From positions 124,001 through 188,000 of the forward strand of contig NZ_RCHJ01000013.1 in NCBI RefSeq assembly GCF_004011805.1: 64,000 bases of DNA. The letters run 5' to 3'. The notes under the pieces are model-generated. The model saw only the letters and a list, made by a program, of their open reading frames with translations. It searched no databases and was not told the origin of the DNA. Of the stretch, positions 51,501-60,276 are shown one piece after another. Each line of letters begins with the position of its first letter. Position 1 is the stretch's first letter. The position numbers and the translations under genes were made by a program. Source of the DNA: Piscinibacter defluvii. Lineage in GTDB: Bacteria > Pseudomonadota > Gammaproteobacteria > Burkholderiales > Burkholderiaceae_C.

Positions 51501-53378
51501 ATGAACCGCTTGCGTCACCTCGTCTGCCGCGGCCTGGGCGCCGCGCTGCTGGCGCTGTTCGCCTGGGGGGCGGCGTCGGCCACCAGCCTGAGCACCGATC
51601 CGGCGGTGGATCCGCCCGGGCGCGTCGGCCGCATCGCCGAGCTGCAGGGCACGGCCTGGCTGTACCACCCGGCCGACGGGGACTGGCTCGCCGCCGAGCG
51701 CAACCGCCCGCTGACCGGCGGTGACCGGCTGGCCACCGAGGCCGGTGCGCGCGCCGAGGTGCAGATCGGCTCGACCACGCTGCGCCTGGACGGCGGCAGC
51801 GAGGTCGAGGTGCTGCGATTGGACGACGAGCGCGTCGTGCTGAAGCTGCACGACGGCAGCGCGGCGCTGCGGCTGCGCAGCGCCGAGGCGGTGCCGGAGT
51901 TCGAGCTGCAGACCGCCGAGGGCCGCTTCACCGTGCAGCGCACCGGCCGCTACCGCTTCGACCGCGACAACCAGGCCAGCTTCGTGACCGTCGACAGCGG
52001 CCAGGCCACCTACGAAGGGCAGGGCAGCGCGCTGCCCGTTCACGCCGGGCAGAAGGCGGAGTTCTGGGTCGATGGCGCCGGCGTGGCGCAGTACCGGCTG
52101 CTCGAGCCGGCGCGCGACGCGTTCGCGTCCTGGGTCGGCGAACGCGACCGGGTCGGGGACAGCGGCCCGGCGCAGCGCTACGTCTCGCCCGAGATGACCG
52201 GCGCCGAGGAACTCGACCGCTACGGCCAGTGGCAGAACGACGCCGAGTACGGCACCTTGTGGGTGCCGCGCCAGGTCGCGCCGGGCTGGGCCCCGTACAC
52301 GATGGGCCGCTGGGCCTGGGTCGCGCCCTGGGGCTGGACCTGGGTCGACGAGGCGCCCTGGGGCTTCGCGCCGTTCCACTACGGGCGCTGGGTGTGGCAT
52401 GGCAGCCGCTGGTGCTGGTCGCCGGGCCACTACGTGCGCCGGCCGATCTATGCGCCGGCCCTGGTGGCCTGGATCGCCGGCCCCGGCCTGCGCGCCACCC
52501 TCGGCACCGGGCCGACCATCGGCTGGGTGCCGCTCGCCCCGCGCGAGGTCTACGTGCCCGCCTACCGCGTCAGCCCGGGCTACGTGCGCAACGTGAACAT
52601 CACGCACGTGGTCAACATCACCAACCTCACCACCATCGTCAACAACCCGCAGCAGGCGGTGGAGGGGCGCGACTTCCGCAACCGCAAGTTCCCGCACGGC
52701 GTGACCTTCGTGCCGGCCTCCACGCTGAGCACGCGCGCACCGGTGGCCCCGGCGGCCCGCACCCTGCGCGAGCTGCCGGAAGGGCGCGAGATCGTGCGCG
52801 GCCGGCCGCACGAGCGCGCGCCGGTGCTGGCTGCACCGCCGGCCACCCTGGTGGCTGCCAGGCCGCCGGCACCCGGCTTCTCCGAGGGGCCGCGCCGCCC
52901 GCCGCCGGGCGTGCGGCGCGATGACAGGCGCGATGACCGGCGCGACGACCGGCGCGATGACCGGCGCGATGACAGGCGCGATGACCGGCAGGATGACCGC
53001 CGCGACGATCGCCGCGAAGACTGGCGAAACGATCGAAGCGACGCCCGGCGCGACGACCGGGTCGAGCTGCGCCCCGCGCCGCGCCGCGATTCGCCGCGGC
53101 TGGCCGAGCCGACGGGCGAGCCGGCACTGCGCCAGCCGACGCCGCCCGAGCGCCGCGAGACACCGACACTGCGGGAGCGCGAGCCAGCCGTGCGGCCGGT
53201 GCAGCCGCCGCGCCCGGTGCAGCCGGTCACGCCGCGCGAACCCCCCGCGCCGCGCGAGGCGCCCGCCCTGCGTGAGGCCCCGCGCGAGTTGCCGCGCCAG
53301 GCGCCGCGGGTGCAGCGCGAGCCGCGCGAGCAACGCGAGGCGCGCCCCAACCCGGGCGGCCGCCAGCGCGCCGACTGA
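51501..53378 (+). CDS. FecR-domain / DUF6600-like exported protein with DDRR repeat
   Basis: 625-residue secreted protein. Signal peptide (GAALLALFAWGAASA), then a FecR-type beta domain at about residues 40-180 (GDRLATEAGARAEVQIGST, HDGSAALRLRSAE). A Trp/Tyr/Pro-rich middle follows (residues about 230-330: WAPYTMGRWAWVAPWGWTWV and WGFAPFHYGRWVWHG). Residues about 470-520 are a strongly charged RDDR repeat encoded by tandem 12-bp units, and the rest is Pro/Arg/Glu-rich and disordered. It is not an anti-sigma factor (no membrane segment after the signal); function unknown. The ATG at 51501 gives a normal signal peptide, unlike the in-frame ATG at 51453. Confidence 0.82.
   Translation: MNRLRHLVCRGLGAALLALFAWGAASATSLSTDPAVDPPGRVGRIAELQGTAWLYHPADGDWLAAERNRPLTGGDRLATEAGARAEVQIGSTTLRLDGGSEVEVLRLDDERVVLKLHDGSAALRLRSAEAVPEFELQTAEGRFTVQRTGRYRFDRDNQASFVTVDSGQATYEGQGSALPVHAGQKAEFWVDGAGVAQYRLLEPARDAFASWVGERDRVGDSGPAQRYVSPEMTGAEELDRYGQWQNDAEYGTLWVPRQVAPGWAPYTMGRWAWVAPWGWTWVDEAPWGFAPFHYGRWVWHGSRWCWSPGHYVRRPIYAPALVAWIAGPGLRATLGTGPTIGWVPLAPREVYVPAYRVSPGYVRNVNITHVVNITNLTTIVNNPQQAVEGRDFRNRKFPHGVTFVPASTLSTRAPVAPAARTLRELPEGREIVRGRPHERAPVLAAPPATLVAARPPAPGFSEGPRRPPPGVRRDDRRDDRRDDRRDDRRDDRRDDRQDDRRDDRREDWRNDRSDARRDDRVELRPAPRRDSPRLAEPTGEPALRQPTPPERRETPTLREREPAVRPVQPPRPVQPVTPREPPAPREAPALREAPRELPRQAPRVQREPREQREARPNPGGRQRAD
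52916..53023 (+). repeat. 12-bp tandem repeat encoding (RDDR)n
   Basis: Six consecutive near-identical units of GGCGCGATGACC (52916-52987) are followed by three degenerate units to 53023. Variation is mostly T/C and C/A at two positions. The unit is a multiple of three, so copy-number changes keep the reading frame. Confidence 0.9.
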
Positions 53379-53387
53379 GCCGCGCGG

Positions 53388-54047
53388 TCAACGCTGCTTG
53401 AGCAGCGGCGCGAGCACCGGCCAGACGTTGGCCAGCATGCGCGGATGGGCCTGCGCCGTGGGGTGGATGCGGTCAGCCTGGAACAGCGTGTCGGCCTCCG
53501 CCGCATCGGCCACGCCGGCCAGCAGGAAGGGCACCAGCGCGGCCTGTTCGGCCTTGGCCACGCTGCCGAACAGGGCCGCGAAATCGTCGCCGTAGCGCCG
53601 GCCGTAGTTCGGCGGCACCTGCATGCCGACGATCACCACCTGTGCGCCGGCGGCACGCGCGGCGCGTGTCATCTGCACCAGGTTCTCGCGGGTCATCGCC
53701 AGCGGCAGCCCGCGCAGCGCGTCGTTGCCGCCGAGTTCGATCACCACGTGGGTCGGCCGGTGCTGCTGCAGCAGTGCCGGCAGGCGCGAGCGGCCGCCGG
53801 AGGTGGTGTCGCCGCTGATGCTGGCGTTGACCACGCTGGCCGCGATCTTCTCGCGCGCCAGGCGTTCGCCCAGCAGCGCCACCCAGCCGCTGCCGCGGGC
53901 GATGCCGTACTCGGCCGACAGGCTGTCGCCCACCACCAGGATGGTGGCCGGCCGCGCGGCGGCCGCGAACGCCCCCGCGCCGGCGCCGGCCAGCAGCATC
54001 AGGCTACAGTGCGCCAGCCAGGCGCGCCGATCGCGGCGACGAACCAT
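53388..54047 (-). CDS. tesA: SGNH arylesterase/thioesterase (TesA family)
   Basis: 219-residue periplasmic lipase/esterase of the GDSL type, related to E. coli TesA (thioesterase I/protease I/lysophospholipase L1). Signal segment SLMLLAGAGAGAFAAAARPA. Catalytic blocks: block I VVGDSLSAEYGI (nucleophile Ser), Gly in GDTTSGG, block III ELGGNDALRG (Asn) and block V ADRIHPTAQAH (Asp, His). The start ATG 54047 lies only 13 nt from the divergent ATP-binding gene; the same tesA/ybbA divergence occurs in E. coli. Confidence 0.92.
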   Translation of the reverse strand: MVRRRDRRAWLAHCSLMLLAGAGAGAFAAAARPATILVVGDSLSAEYGIARGSGWVALLGERLAREKIAASVVNASISGDTTSGGRSRLPALLQQHRPTHVVIELGGNDALRGLPLAMTRENLVQMTRAARAAGAQVVIVGMQVPPNYGRRYGDDFAALFGSVAKAEQAALVPFLLAGVADAAEADTLFQADRIHPTAQAHPRMLANVWPVLAPLLKQR

Positions 54048-54060
54048 TCCCGACCCATCC

Positions 54061-54750
54061 ATGTCCGAACCCATCATCGCCGTCGAGCGTGTCACCAAGC
54101 AGGTGCACGACGCCAGCGGCCCGCTGACGATTCTCCACGAGATCGAATTCATCCTCGAGGCGCGGCAATCCGCCGCCATCGTCGGCGCCTCGGGCTCGGG
54201 CAAGAGCACGCTGCTGTCCATCATCGCGGGGCTGGACACACCCTCCCGCGGCACGGTGAAGCTGGCCGGCATCGACCTGTTCGCGCTCGGCGAGGACGAG
54301 CGGGCGGCGGTGCGGGCGCAGAAGCTCGGCTTCGTGTTCCAGAGTTTCCAGCTGCTGGCCAACCTGACGGCGCTGGAGAACGTGATGCTGCCGCTGGAAC
54401 TGCAGGGCCGGCACGACGCCCGCGAGCGCGCCACCGAGATGCTCGGCCGCGTCGGCCTCGGCGAGCGGCTGCGCCACTACCCGCGCGTGCTGTCGGGCGG
54501 CGAGCAGCAGCGCGTGGCGCTCGCGCGTGCCTTCGTCGTGCACCCGGCCGTGCTGCTGGCCGACGAGCCGACCGGCAGCCTCGACTTCGCCACCGGCGAG
54601 AAGGTGATGGAGCTGATGTTCGAGCTCAACCGCGAGGCCGGCACGACGCTCGTGCTGGTGACGCACGACCGCGGCATCGCGGCGCGCTGCGACCGCCAGC
54701 TGCGCATCGAGGCCGGGCGGCTCGACGTGGGCGAGCAGCTCGCGATGTGA
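54061..54750 (+). CDS. ybbA: ABC transporter ATP-binding protein (YbbA/LolD-like)
   Basis: 229-residue cytoplasmic ATPase of the MacB/LolD/YbbA group. Walker A GASGSGKST is at 42-50, followed by Q-loop FVFQSFQLL, signature LSGGEQQRVALARA, Walker B VLLADEPTGSLD and H-loop VTHDR. It is divergent from tesA as in enterics, where the permease YbbP follows. Here no permease gene follows; the next gene is a convergent parvulin. It may therefore work with a permease encoded elsewhere. No good ribosome-binding site precedes the ATG. Confidence 0.9.
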   Translation: MSEPIIAVERVTKQVHDASGPLTILHEIEFILEARQSAAIVGASGSGKSTLLSIIAGLDTPSRGTVKLAGIDLFALGEDERAAVRAQKLGFVFQSFQLLANLTALENVMLPLELQGRHDARERATEMLGRVGLGERLRHYPRVLSGGEQQRVALARAFVVHPAVLLADEPTGSLDFATGEKVMELMFELNREAGTTLVLVTHDRGIAARCDRQLRIEAGRLDVGEQLAM

Positions 54751-54757
54751 CGGTATG

Positions 54758-54849
54758 GCTCCGATGCCGGAGCGCAGCCGGCCAGCGCCGGGCCGCTCCC
54801 AAGCGGCCGGCCGGCCCCCTCGGGGGGCGGCCGCGGTACCCCGCGGCCG
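54758..54849. repeat. Array of four GC-rich hairpins (REP-like) between ybbA and ppiC
   Basis: Four stem-loops follow each other: GCTCCG-ATGC-CGGAGC (54758-54773), GGCCGCT-CCCA-AGCGGCC (54791-54808), GCCCCC-TCG-GGGGGC (54814-54828) and CGGCCGCGG-TACC-CCGCGGCCG (54828-54849). They sit in the 111-nt convergent gap and could end transcription from both sides. The part 54785-54826 recurs, inverted, in the 5' end of livG (62637-62676). Confidence 0.8.
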
Positions 54850-54861
54850 GGGGCCGTCATC

Positions 54862-55668
54862 TCACTGCGTGAGGAACTTGTAGTCCGTCTTGGACTTGGC
54901 CTTGATCTCGTCGCGGAACTGGGCCATCTTCTGCTGGCCCAGGCGCTGCTGGATCTGGCCCTTCACTTCCTCGAGCGGCGGGAACTTGGCCTCGCGCGTG
55001 TCCTCGAGCTTGATGATGTGCCAGCCGAACTGCGACTTGACCGGCGCCTCGGTCATCTCGCCCTTCTTCAGCTTGACCATCGCCTGCGAGAACTCGGGCA
55101 CGTAGGCGTTGGGCGGGGCGAAGTCGAGGTCGCCGCCGTTCTCGCCCGAGCCCGGGTCCTTCGAGTTCTTCTTGGCCAGGTCCTCGAACTTGGCGCCGCC
55201 CTTGATCTGCGCGATCAGCGCCTTGGCGTCGTCTTCCTTCTCGACCAGGATGTGGCGCGCGCGGTACTCGGTGCCGCTGGCCTGGCCCTTGAACTTGTCG
55301 TACTCGGCCTGGACGTCGGCGTCGGTGACCGGGTGCTTCTTCTGGTAGTCGGCGAACAGCTCGCGGATCAGGATCGACTGGCGCGCGATCTCCATCTGTG
55401 CCTTGAAGTCGGGCGAGGCGGCCAGGCCGCGCTTCTCGGCCTCCTGCATGAACATCTCGCGCAGCACGACCTCGTCGCGCACCTGCTGCTCGAGCTCGGG
55501 CGTCTTGGGCTGGCCCTGCCGGGTGGCCTGCTGCAGCAGCGCGTCGACCCGTGACTTGGGCACGGCCTTGCCGTTGACGATGGCGATGTTCTGCGCGAAC
55601 ACCGGGGCGGCAAGCGCCAGGGCAGCGCAGAACGCGGACAGGCGAACGGCCAGCGGGAGAGTCTTCAT
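54862..55668 (-). CDS. Periplasmic parvulin peptidyl-prolyl isomerase
   Basis: 268-residue exported PpiC-type isomerase/chaperone. Signal peptide AFCAALALAAPVFAQ, a SurA/PrsA-like N-terminal helical domain (residues about 30-130: NGKAVPKSRVDALLQQ, RQSILIRELFADYQ), then the parvulin domain (about 140-235: YRARHILVEKEDDAKALI, FEDLAKKNSKDPGSGENGG, FGWHIIKLED). It probably helps fold outer-membrane or secreted proteins. ATG 55668 was chosen over an upstream ATG at 55767, which would bury the signal peptide. Confidence 0.92.
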   Translation of the reverse strand: MKTLPLAVRLSAFCAALALAAPVFAQNIAIVNGKAVPKSRVDALLQQATRQGQPKTPELEQQVRDEVVLREMFMQEAEKRGLAASPDFKAQMEIARQSILIRELFADYQKKHPVTDADVQAEYDKFKGQASGTEYRARHILVEKEDDAKALIAQIKGGAKFEDLAKKNSKDPGSGENGGDLDFAPPNAYVPEFSQAMVKLKKGEMTEAPVKSQFGWHIIKLEDTREAKFPPLEEVKGQIQQRLGQQKMAQFRDEIKAKSKTDYKFLTQ

Positions 55669-55717
55669 GGGTGGAGGGTCTTTCAGCGTGGAAGGGACGG
55701 CTGCGGCGCGGGGAGCG

Positions 55718-55984
55718 TCACGGCTCGTCCGGGGCCCGGGCATCGATGGCCAGCGCGTGGATGCCACGCGCGATCAACGGGCGCAGGGAATCATAAACGA
55801 GGCGGTGCCGCGCCACCCGTGACAAACCGTTGAAGCGTTCGCTGGTCACGCGCACGGTGAAATGACCGCCCTCACGCGCGCCGGCATGGCCGGCATGGGC
55901 CGCGCTGTCGTCGTGCACGGCCAGCGCCTGCGGCGCGAGCGCAGCCTGCAGGGCACGCTCGATGTCGTCGGCGCGCACGCTCAC
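55718..55984 (-). CDS. BolA-family protein
   Basis: 88-residue BolA/YrbA-like protein. The core HFTVRVTSERFNGLSRVARHRLVY followed by DSLRPLIARGIHALAI is the family pattern, including the conserved RF.G and R..LVY residues and a His-rich loop (HDDSAAHAGHAG) that may bind Fe-S with a monothiol glutaredoxin. The start is GTG at 55984, overlapping the yciB stop (GTGA); a second GTG two codons in is also possible. Confidence 0.87.
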   Translation of the reverse strand: MSVRADDIERALQAALAPQALAVHDDSAAHAGHAGAREGGHFTVRVTSERFNGLSRVARHRLVYDSLRPLIARGIHALAIDARAPDEP

Positions 55985-56634
55985 GGCGCCGGCCCCGGCG
56001 AGGTGGCCGCGGCCTCGTCGTCGTCCTTCAGGTGGCGGCTGATGTAGACGCCCTGGGCGACGGTGAAGGCCAGCATCAGCCCGATGCCGCCGAACAGCTT
56101 GAAGTTGACCCAGGCGTCGGTGCTGAAGCTGTAGGCCACGTACAGGTTGGCCAGCCCCATGAAGGCGAAGAACGCGATCCAGGCGAAGTTCAGCCGCTGC
56201 CAGACGCGCCCGGGCAGCTGCAGCTCGGCGCCGATCAGCACTTGCAGCAGGTTCTTGCGGAACAGCGCATGGCTGACCCAGAAGGTCAGGCCCATCACCC
56301 AGTACAGCACGCTGGGCTTCCACTTGATGAAGGTCTCGTTGTGGAACCAGATCGTCGCGCCGCCGAGCACGGTGACCAGGCCGAGGCTGATCCACAGCAT
56401 CAGGTCGATCTTGCGGCCGCGTGCCATCAGGATGGCCACCTGCGCCAGCGTGGCCAGGATCACCACCACCGTGGCCAGCAGCACCGGCGCCTCGTCGGGG
56501 CCGACCACGCCGCCGGAGACGACGAAGCCGAGGTGGTCCGACGCGAACTGCGCTGCCCAGTCCTTGCGGCCTTCGGCCAGCTTGAAGGTGCCGAAGAACA
56601 GGATGATGGGCAGGAAGTCGAGCAGCAGTTTCAT
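55981..56634 (-). CDS. yciB: Septation protein A / YciB inner-membrane protein
   Basis: 217-residue multi-pass protein of the YciB/IspZ (septation protein A) family, linked to cell division and envelope synthesis. It begins [22 protein letters not shown] and has [21 protein letters not shown] and [21 protein letters not shown], all diagnostic. It contains five to six helices and has normal length. The start overlaps the msrB stop (ATGA), and its stop overlaps the BolA gene start. Confidence 0.93.
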   Translation of the reverse strand: MKLLLDFLPIILFFGTFKLAEGRKDWAAQFASDHLGFVVSGGVVGPDEAPVLLATVVVILATLAQVAILMARGRKIDLMLWISLGLVTVLGGATIWFHNETFIKWKPSVLYWVMGLTFWVSHALFRKNLLQVLIGAELQLPGRVWQRLNFAWIAFFAFMGLANLYVAYSFSTDAWVNFKLFGGIGLMLAFTVAQGVYISRHLKDDDEAAATSPGPAP

Positions 56635-57029
56635 TTGGCCGCGAAGTTTAATGCGGCCGAATTGATGCAATAGCGCTCGCCGGTGGGTTGCGGCCCGTCG
56701 GGGAACACATGGCCGAGGTGGGCGCCGCAGTTGCGGCAGCGCACCTCCACGCGCACCATGCCGTGGCTGCGGTCGACCACGCGCTCGATCACGTCGGCAT
56801 TGACCGGCTCCCAGTAGCTCGGCCAGCCGCAGCCGGCGTCGAACTTGGTCTCGGAGCGGAACAGCGGCGTGCCGCAGCCGACGCAGTCGTAGCGGCCGTC
56901 CTGCCAGTGGTCCCAGTAGCGGCCGGTGAAGGGGCGCTCGGTGGCCGCCTGGCGCGTCACCTGGTACTGCATCGGGTCGAGTTGCTCGCGCCACTCGGCG
57001 TCCGTCTTGCGGACCTTGTAGTCGCTCAT
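56631..57029 (-). CDS. msrB: Peptide-methionine (R)-S-oxide reductase
   Basis: 132-residue MsrB that repairs methionine-R-sulfoxide in proteins. Zinc ligands occur as CVGCG and CRNCG pairs, the substrate pocket as [21 protein letters not shown] carries the catalytic Cys, and LGHVFPDGP is conserved. No signal peptide, so it is cytoplasmic. It leads the msrB-yciB-bolA-ppiC run on the minus strand, an arrangement common in betaproteobacteria. It is divergent from the acyl-CoA ligase gene. Confidence 0.96.
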   Translation of the reverse strand: MSDYKVRKTDAEWREQLDPMQYQVTRQAATERPFTGRYWDHWQDGRYDCVGCGTPLFRSETKFDAGCGWPSYWEPVNADVIERVVDRSHGMVRVEVRCRNCGAHLGHVFPDGPQPTGERYCINSAALNFAAK

Positions 57030-57171
57030 GGCCTGGACGGGAAGGAACGCTGAATCCGCCAGTGTATCGAGCGCGTATCCAGGCGATGCGGCTAGGGGTA
57101 AACCGCAGGAAGGTGGTCCTCGAGCCGCTTCCTATGATCGGCCGCCGTTTCATCCGTTCCGGGAGACCCGC

Positions 57172-58818
57172 ATGGCACAGCTGATGGGCCAGATGATGCA
57201 GATGCCGCTGATGATCTCGTCGCTGCTGCGGCATGCCGCGCGGCACGCCGGCGACGTGGAGATCGTCTCCAAGCGCGTCGAAGGCGACATCCACCGCTAC
57301 ACCTACCGCGACGCCGAGCTGCGCGCGCGCAAGCTGGCGCAGGCCCTGGCCCGGCTGGGCTGCGCGCCGGGCGACCGGGTCGGCACGCTGGCCTGGAACG
57401 GCTACCGGCACTTCGAGATCTACTACGGCGCCTCGGGCTCCGGGCTGGTGCTGCACACCATCAACCCGCGCCTGTTCCCTGAGCAGATCGCCTGGATCGT
57501 CAACGACGCCGAGGACCGGGTGCTGTGCTTCGACCTGAGCTTCCTGCCGCTGGTCGAGAAGCTCGCCCCGCAGCTGCGTTCGGTCAAGCAGTTCGTGCTG
57601 CTGGCCGGGCGCAGCCACATGCCGGCGCAGACCTCGCTGGCCAACCTGCGCTGCTACGAGGAACTGGTCGAGGCCGAGGACGGGGTCTACCACTGGCCCG
57701 AGTTCGACGAGAACACCGCCTCGAGCATCTGCTACACCTCCGGCACCACCGGCAACCCGAAGGGCGCGGTCTACAGCCACCGCTCGACGCTGCTGCACAG
57801 CTACGGGCTGGTGATGCCCGACGCGATGGGCGTGGGCGGGGCCGACGTGATCCTGCCGGTGGTGCCGATGTTCCACGTCAACGCCTGGGGCACCCCCTAT
57901 GCGGCGCCGATGACCGGCGCCAAGCTGGTGTTCCCCGGGCCGCACCTGGACGGCAAGTCGCTCTACGAGCTGATGGAGGCCGAGAAGGTGACCTTCAGCG
58001 CCGGCGTGCCGACGGTCTGGCTCGGCCTGATCAACTTCGCCAAGGCGCAGCACCTGAGGTTCGGCACGCTCAAGCGCACCGTCATCGGCGGCTCGGCCTG
58101 TCCCCCGGCGATGATGCGCACGCTGGAGGACGAGTTCGGCGTCGAGGTGATCCACGCCTGGGGCATGACGGAGATGAGCCCGCTGGGCACGCTGGCGCGC
58201 CTGAAGGCCAGGCACCGCGACCTGGGCGTCGAGGCGCAGCGCCGCATCCTCGAGAAGCAGGGCAAGGCGATCTTCGGCGTCGACATGGCCATCGTCGGCG
58301 ACGAGGGCCAGGCGCTGCCCTGGGACGGCCGGGCCTCCGGCAACCTGGTGGTGCGCGGGCCCTGGGTGATCCGCAGCTACTACCGGCGCGACGAGTCGCC
58401 GCTGATCGGGCTGGACGGGCAGCAGTGGTTCCCCACCGGCGACGTGGCGGCGATCGACGCCGACGCCTACATGCAGATCACCGACCGCAGCAAGGACGTG
58501 ATCAAGTCCGGCGGCGAGTGGATCAGCTCGATCGAGCTGGAGAACATCGCGATGGCGCACCCGGCGGTGCTGGAGGCCGCGGCGATCGCCTGCGCGCACC
58601 CGAAGTGGGACGAGCGGCCCCTGCTGGTGGTGGTGCGCAAGCCCGGCGCCGAGCTGACGCGCGAGCAGATGCTCGGCTTCTTCGAGGGCCGCATCGCCAA
58701 GTGGCAGGTCCCCGACGACGTGGCCTTCGTCGACGAGATCCCGCACACCGCCACCGGCAAGATCCAGAAGCTCAAGCTGCGCGAGATGTTCAAGGGGCAC
58801 CGGCTGCCCGGCGCCTGA
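57172..58818 (+). CDS. Acyl-CoA ligase (DmdB / long-chain type)
   Basis: 548-residue adenylate-forming enzyme of the fatty-acyl / 3-(methylthio)propionyl-CoA ligase group. Motifs: [10 protein letters not shown] (189-198), [36 protein letters not shown] and the catalytic Lys region [15 protein letters not shown]. The N-terminal [20 protein letters not shown] is typical of this branch. GGGAG precedes the ATG. Directly downstream is a HAAT ABC transporter, so the ligase may activate the imported acid; substrate unknown. Confidence 0.9.
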   Translation: MAQLMGQMMQMPLMISSLLRHAARHAGDVEIVSKRVEGDIHRYTYRDAELRARKLAQALARLGCAPGDRVGTLAWNGYRHFEIYYGASGSGLVLHTINPRLFPEQIAWIVNDAEDRVLCFDLSFLPLVEKLAPQLRSVKQFVLLAGRSHMPAQTSLANLRCYEELVEAEDGVYHWPEFDENTASSICYTSGTTGNPKGAVYSHRSTLLHSYGLVMPDAMGVGGADVILPVVPMFHVNAWGTPYAAPMTGAKLVFPGPHLDGKSLYELMEAEKVTFSAGVPTVWLGLINFAKAQHLRFGTLKRTVIGGSACPPAMMRTLEDEFGVEVIHAWGMTEMSPLGTLARLKARHRDLGVEAQRRILEKQGKAIFGVDMAIVGDEGQALPWDGRASGNLVVRGPWVIRSYYRRDESPLIGLDGQQWFPTGDVAAIDADAYMQITDRSKDVIKSGGEWISSIELENIAMAHPAVLEAAAIACAHPKWDERPLLVVVRKPGAELTREQMLGFFEGRIAKWQVPDDVAFVDEIPHTATGKIQKLKLREMFKGHRLPGA

Positions 58819-58927
58819 TGCCCCTGGTTGTCCCATGGGTGACAGGGCTTCGGGGTAGTCCCTGTCGCGCATGGAAAAGGGCTTCGGCTACCGTTGCACC
58901 GCCCTCAACCCCCCGGGAGATGAGTCC

Positions 58928-60214
58928 ATGACAAGCCCCCTGCGTTTGCTGTCGCGCCGTACCCTGGCACTGGCGGCAGGACTGGCCCTGGCCGGCGTGG
59001 CCTTCGCGCAGACCAAGCCTGCGCCCAAGCCGGCGGCCAAGCCGCTGAACGGCCAGGTCGTCAAGATCGCCTGGATCGACCCGCTGTCCGGGCTGATGGC
59101 GCCGGTGGGCACCAACCAGCTCCGGAGCTTCCAGTTCTTCGCCGAGAAGTTCAGCGCCAGCAACCCGGCCGGCGTCAAGTTCGAGGTGATCGGCCTGGAC
59201 AACAAGCTCAGCCCGACCGAGAGCCTGAACGCGCTGAAGGCCGCGATGGACCAGGGCGTGCGCTACATCACCCAGGGCAACGGCTCCTCGGTGGCGCTGG
59301 CGCTGGTCGACGCGGTCAACAAGCACAACGAGCGCAACCCGGGCAACGAGGTGCTCTACCTCAACCACTCGGCGGTCGACCCGGACCTCACCAACAGCAA
59401 GTGCAGCTACTGGCACTTCCGCTACGACGCCGACACCTCGATGAAGATGGAGGCCCTGTCCAGCTTCATGCAGGACCAGAAGGACGTGCAGAAGATCTAC
59501 CTGCTGAACCAGAACTACTCGCACGGCATGCAGGTGGCGGCTTACGCGAAGGAGACGCTCAAGCGCAAGCGGCCGGACATCCAGATCGTCGGCGAGGACC
59601 TGCACCCGCTGGCCCAGGTGCGCGACTTCGCGCCCTACATCGCCAAGATCAAGGCCTCGGGGGCCGATGCGGTGATCACCGGCAACTGGGGTTCCGACCT
59701 GGCGCTGCTGGTCAAGGCGGCCAACGAGGGCGGCTACAACGGCAAGTTCTTCACCTACTACACCGGTGTCACCGGCACGCCCACCGCACTGGGCACCGGC
59801 CCGGCCGGGCGTGTGTTCCAGGTGGCCTACAGCCACTACAACGTCGGCGGGCCGCTGACCGCGTGGATGAAGGAATACAACGACAAGTTCGGCGACGACT
59901 TCTACACCGCCTCGGTGATCCGCATCTTCGAATCGCTCGGTCAGGCGATGGCCAACGCGAAGTCCACCGACCCGGTCAAGGTGGCCGCGGCGCTGGAGGG
60001 CCTGAAGTTCCAGAGCTTCAACGGCGAGCTCGAGATGCGCAAGGCCGACCACCAGCTGCAGCAGCCGCTGTACGTCACCGTGTGGCAGAAGGCCGACGCG
60101 AAGCACCCGTACAGCCCGGAGAAGACCGGCATGACGCTGGTGCCGGTAAAGGAGTTCCCGCCCTACGTCTCCAGCACGCCCACCAGCTGCCAGATGAAGC
60201 GCCCGGGCGCCTGA
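58928..60214 (+). CDS. Branched-chain-type ABC transporter substrate-binding protein
   Basis: 428-residue periplasmic binding protein of the HAAT/LivJ family. A Sec signal peptide (RRTLALAAGLALAGVAFAQ) is followed by the type I two-lobe fold: KIAWIDPLSGLMAPVGTNQL at the start, DQGVRYITQGNGSSVALALV, VLYLNHSAVDPDLTNSKCS, KIKASGADAVITGNWGSDLA. In this family many members bind aromatic or aliphatic acids, not amino acids. The ATG at 58928 follows GGGAGA; an in-frame ATG at 58871 would put the signal peptide too far in. Confidence 0.92.
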   Translation: MTSPLRLLSRRTLALAAGLALAGVAFAQTKPAPKPAAKPLNGQVVKIAWIDPLSGLMAPVGTNQLRSFQFFAEKFSASNPAGVKFEVIGLDNKLSPTESLNALKAAMDQGVRYITQGNGSSVALALVDAVNKHNERNPGNEVLYLNHSAVDPDLTNSKCSYWHFRYDADTSMKMEALSSFMQDQKDVQKIYLLNQNYSHGMQVAAYAKETLKRKRPDIQIVGEDLHPLAQVRDFAPYIAKIKASGADAVITGNWGSDLALLVKAANEGGYNGKFFTYYTGVTGTPTALGTGPAGRVFQVAYSHYNVGGPLTAWMKEYNDKFGDDFYTASVIRIFESLGQAMANAKSTDPVKVAAALEGLKFQSFNGELEMRKADHQLQQPLYVTVWQKADAKHPYSPEKTGMTLVPVKEFPPYVSSTPTSCQMKRPGA

Positions 60215-60227
60215 TCCAGGCCAATCC

Positions 60228-60267
60228 AGGGCCCGACCGGCGCTGAGCTCGGCGGGCCCTTCCTTCT
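60228..60267 (+). terminator. Stem-loop between binding-protein gene and livH
   Basis: AGGGCCCG (60228-60235) and CGGGCCCT (60253-60260) form a perfect 8-bp stem, with an inner CCG/CGG pair, followed by TCCTTCT. It lies in the 62-nt gap between the two genes. It probably works as a partial terminator or mRNA-stabilising hairpin, so that the binding protein is made in excess. Confidence 0.55.
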
Positions 60268-60276
60268 GCCTGCCCG

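Noticed and set aside
52916-53023. Short tandem repeat considered as a CRISPR array
   Set aside because: Units are 12 bp without spacers and lie inside a protein-coding frame.
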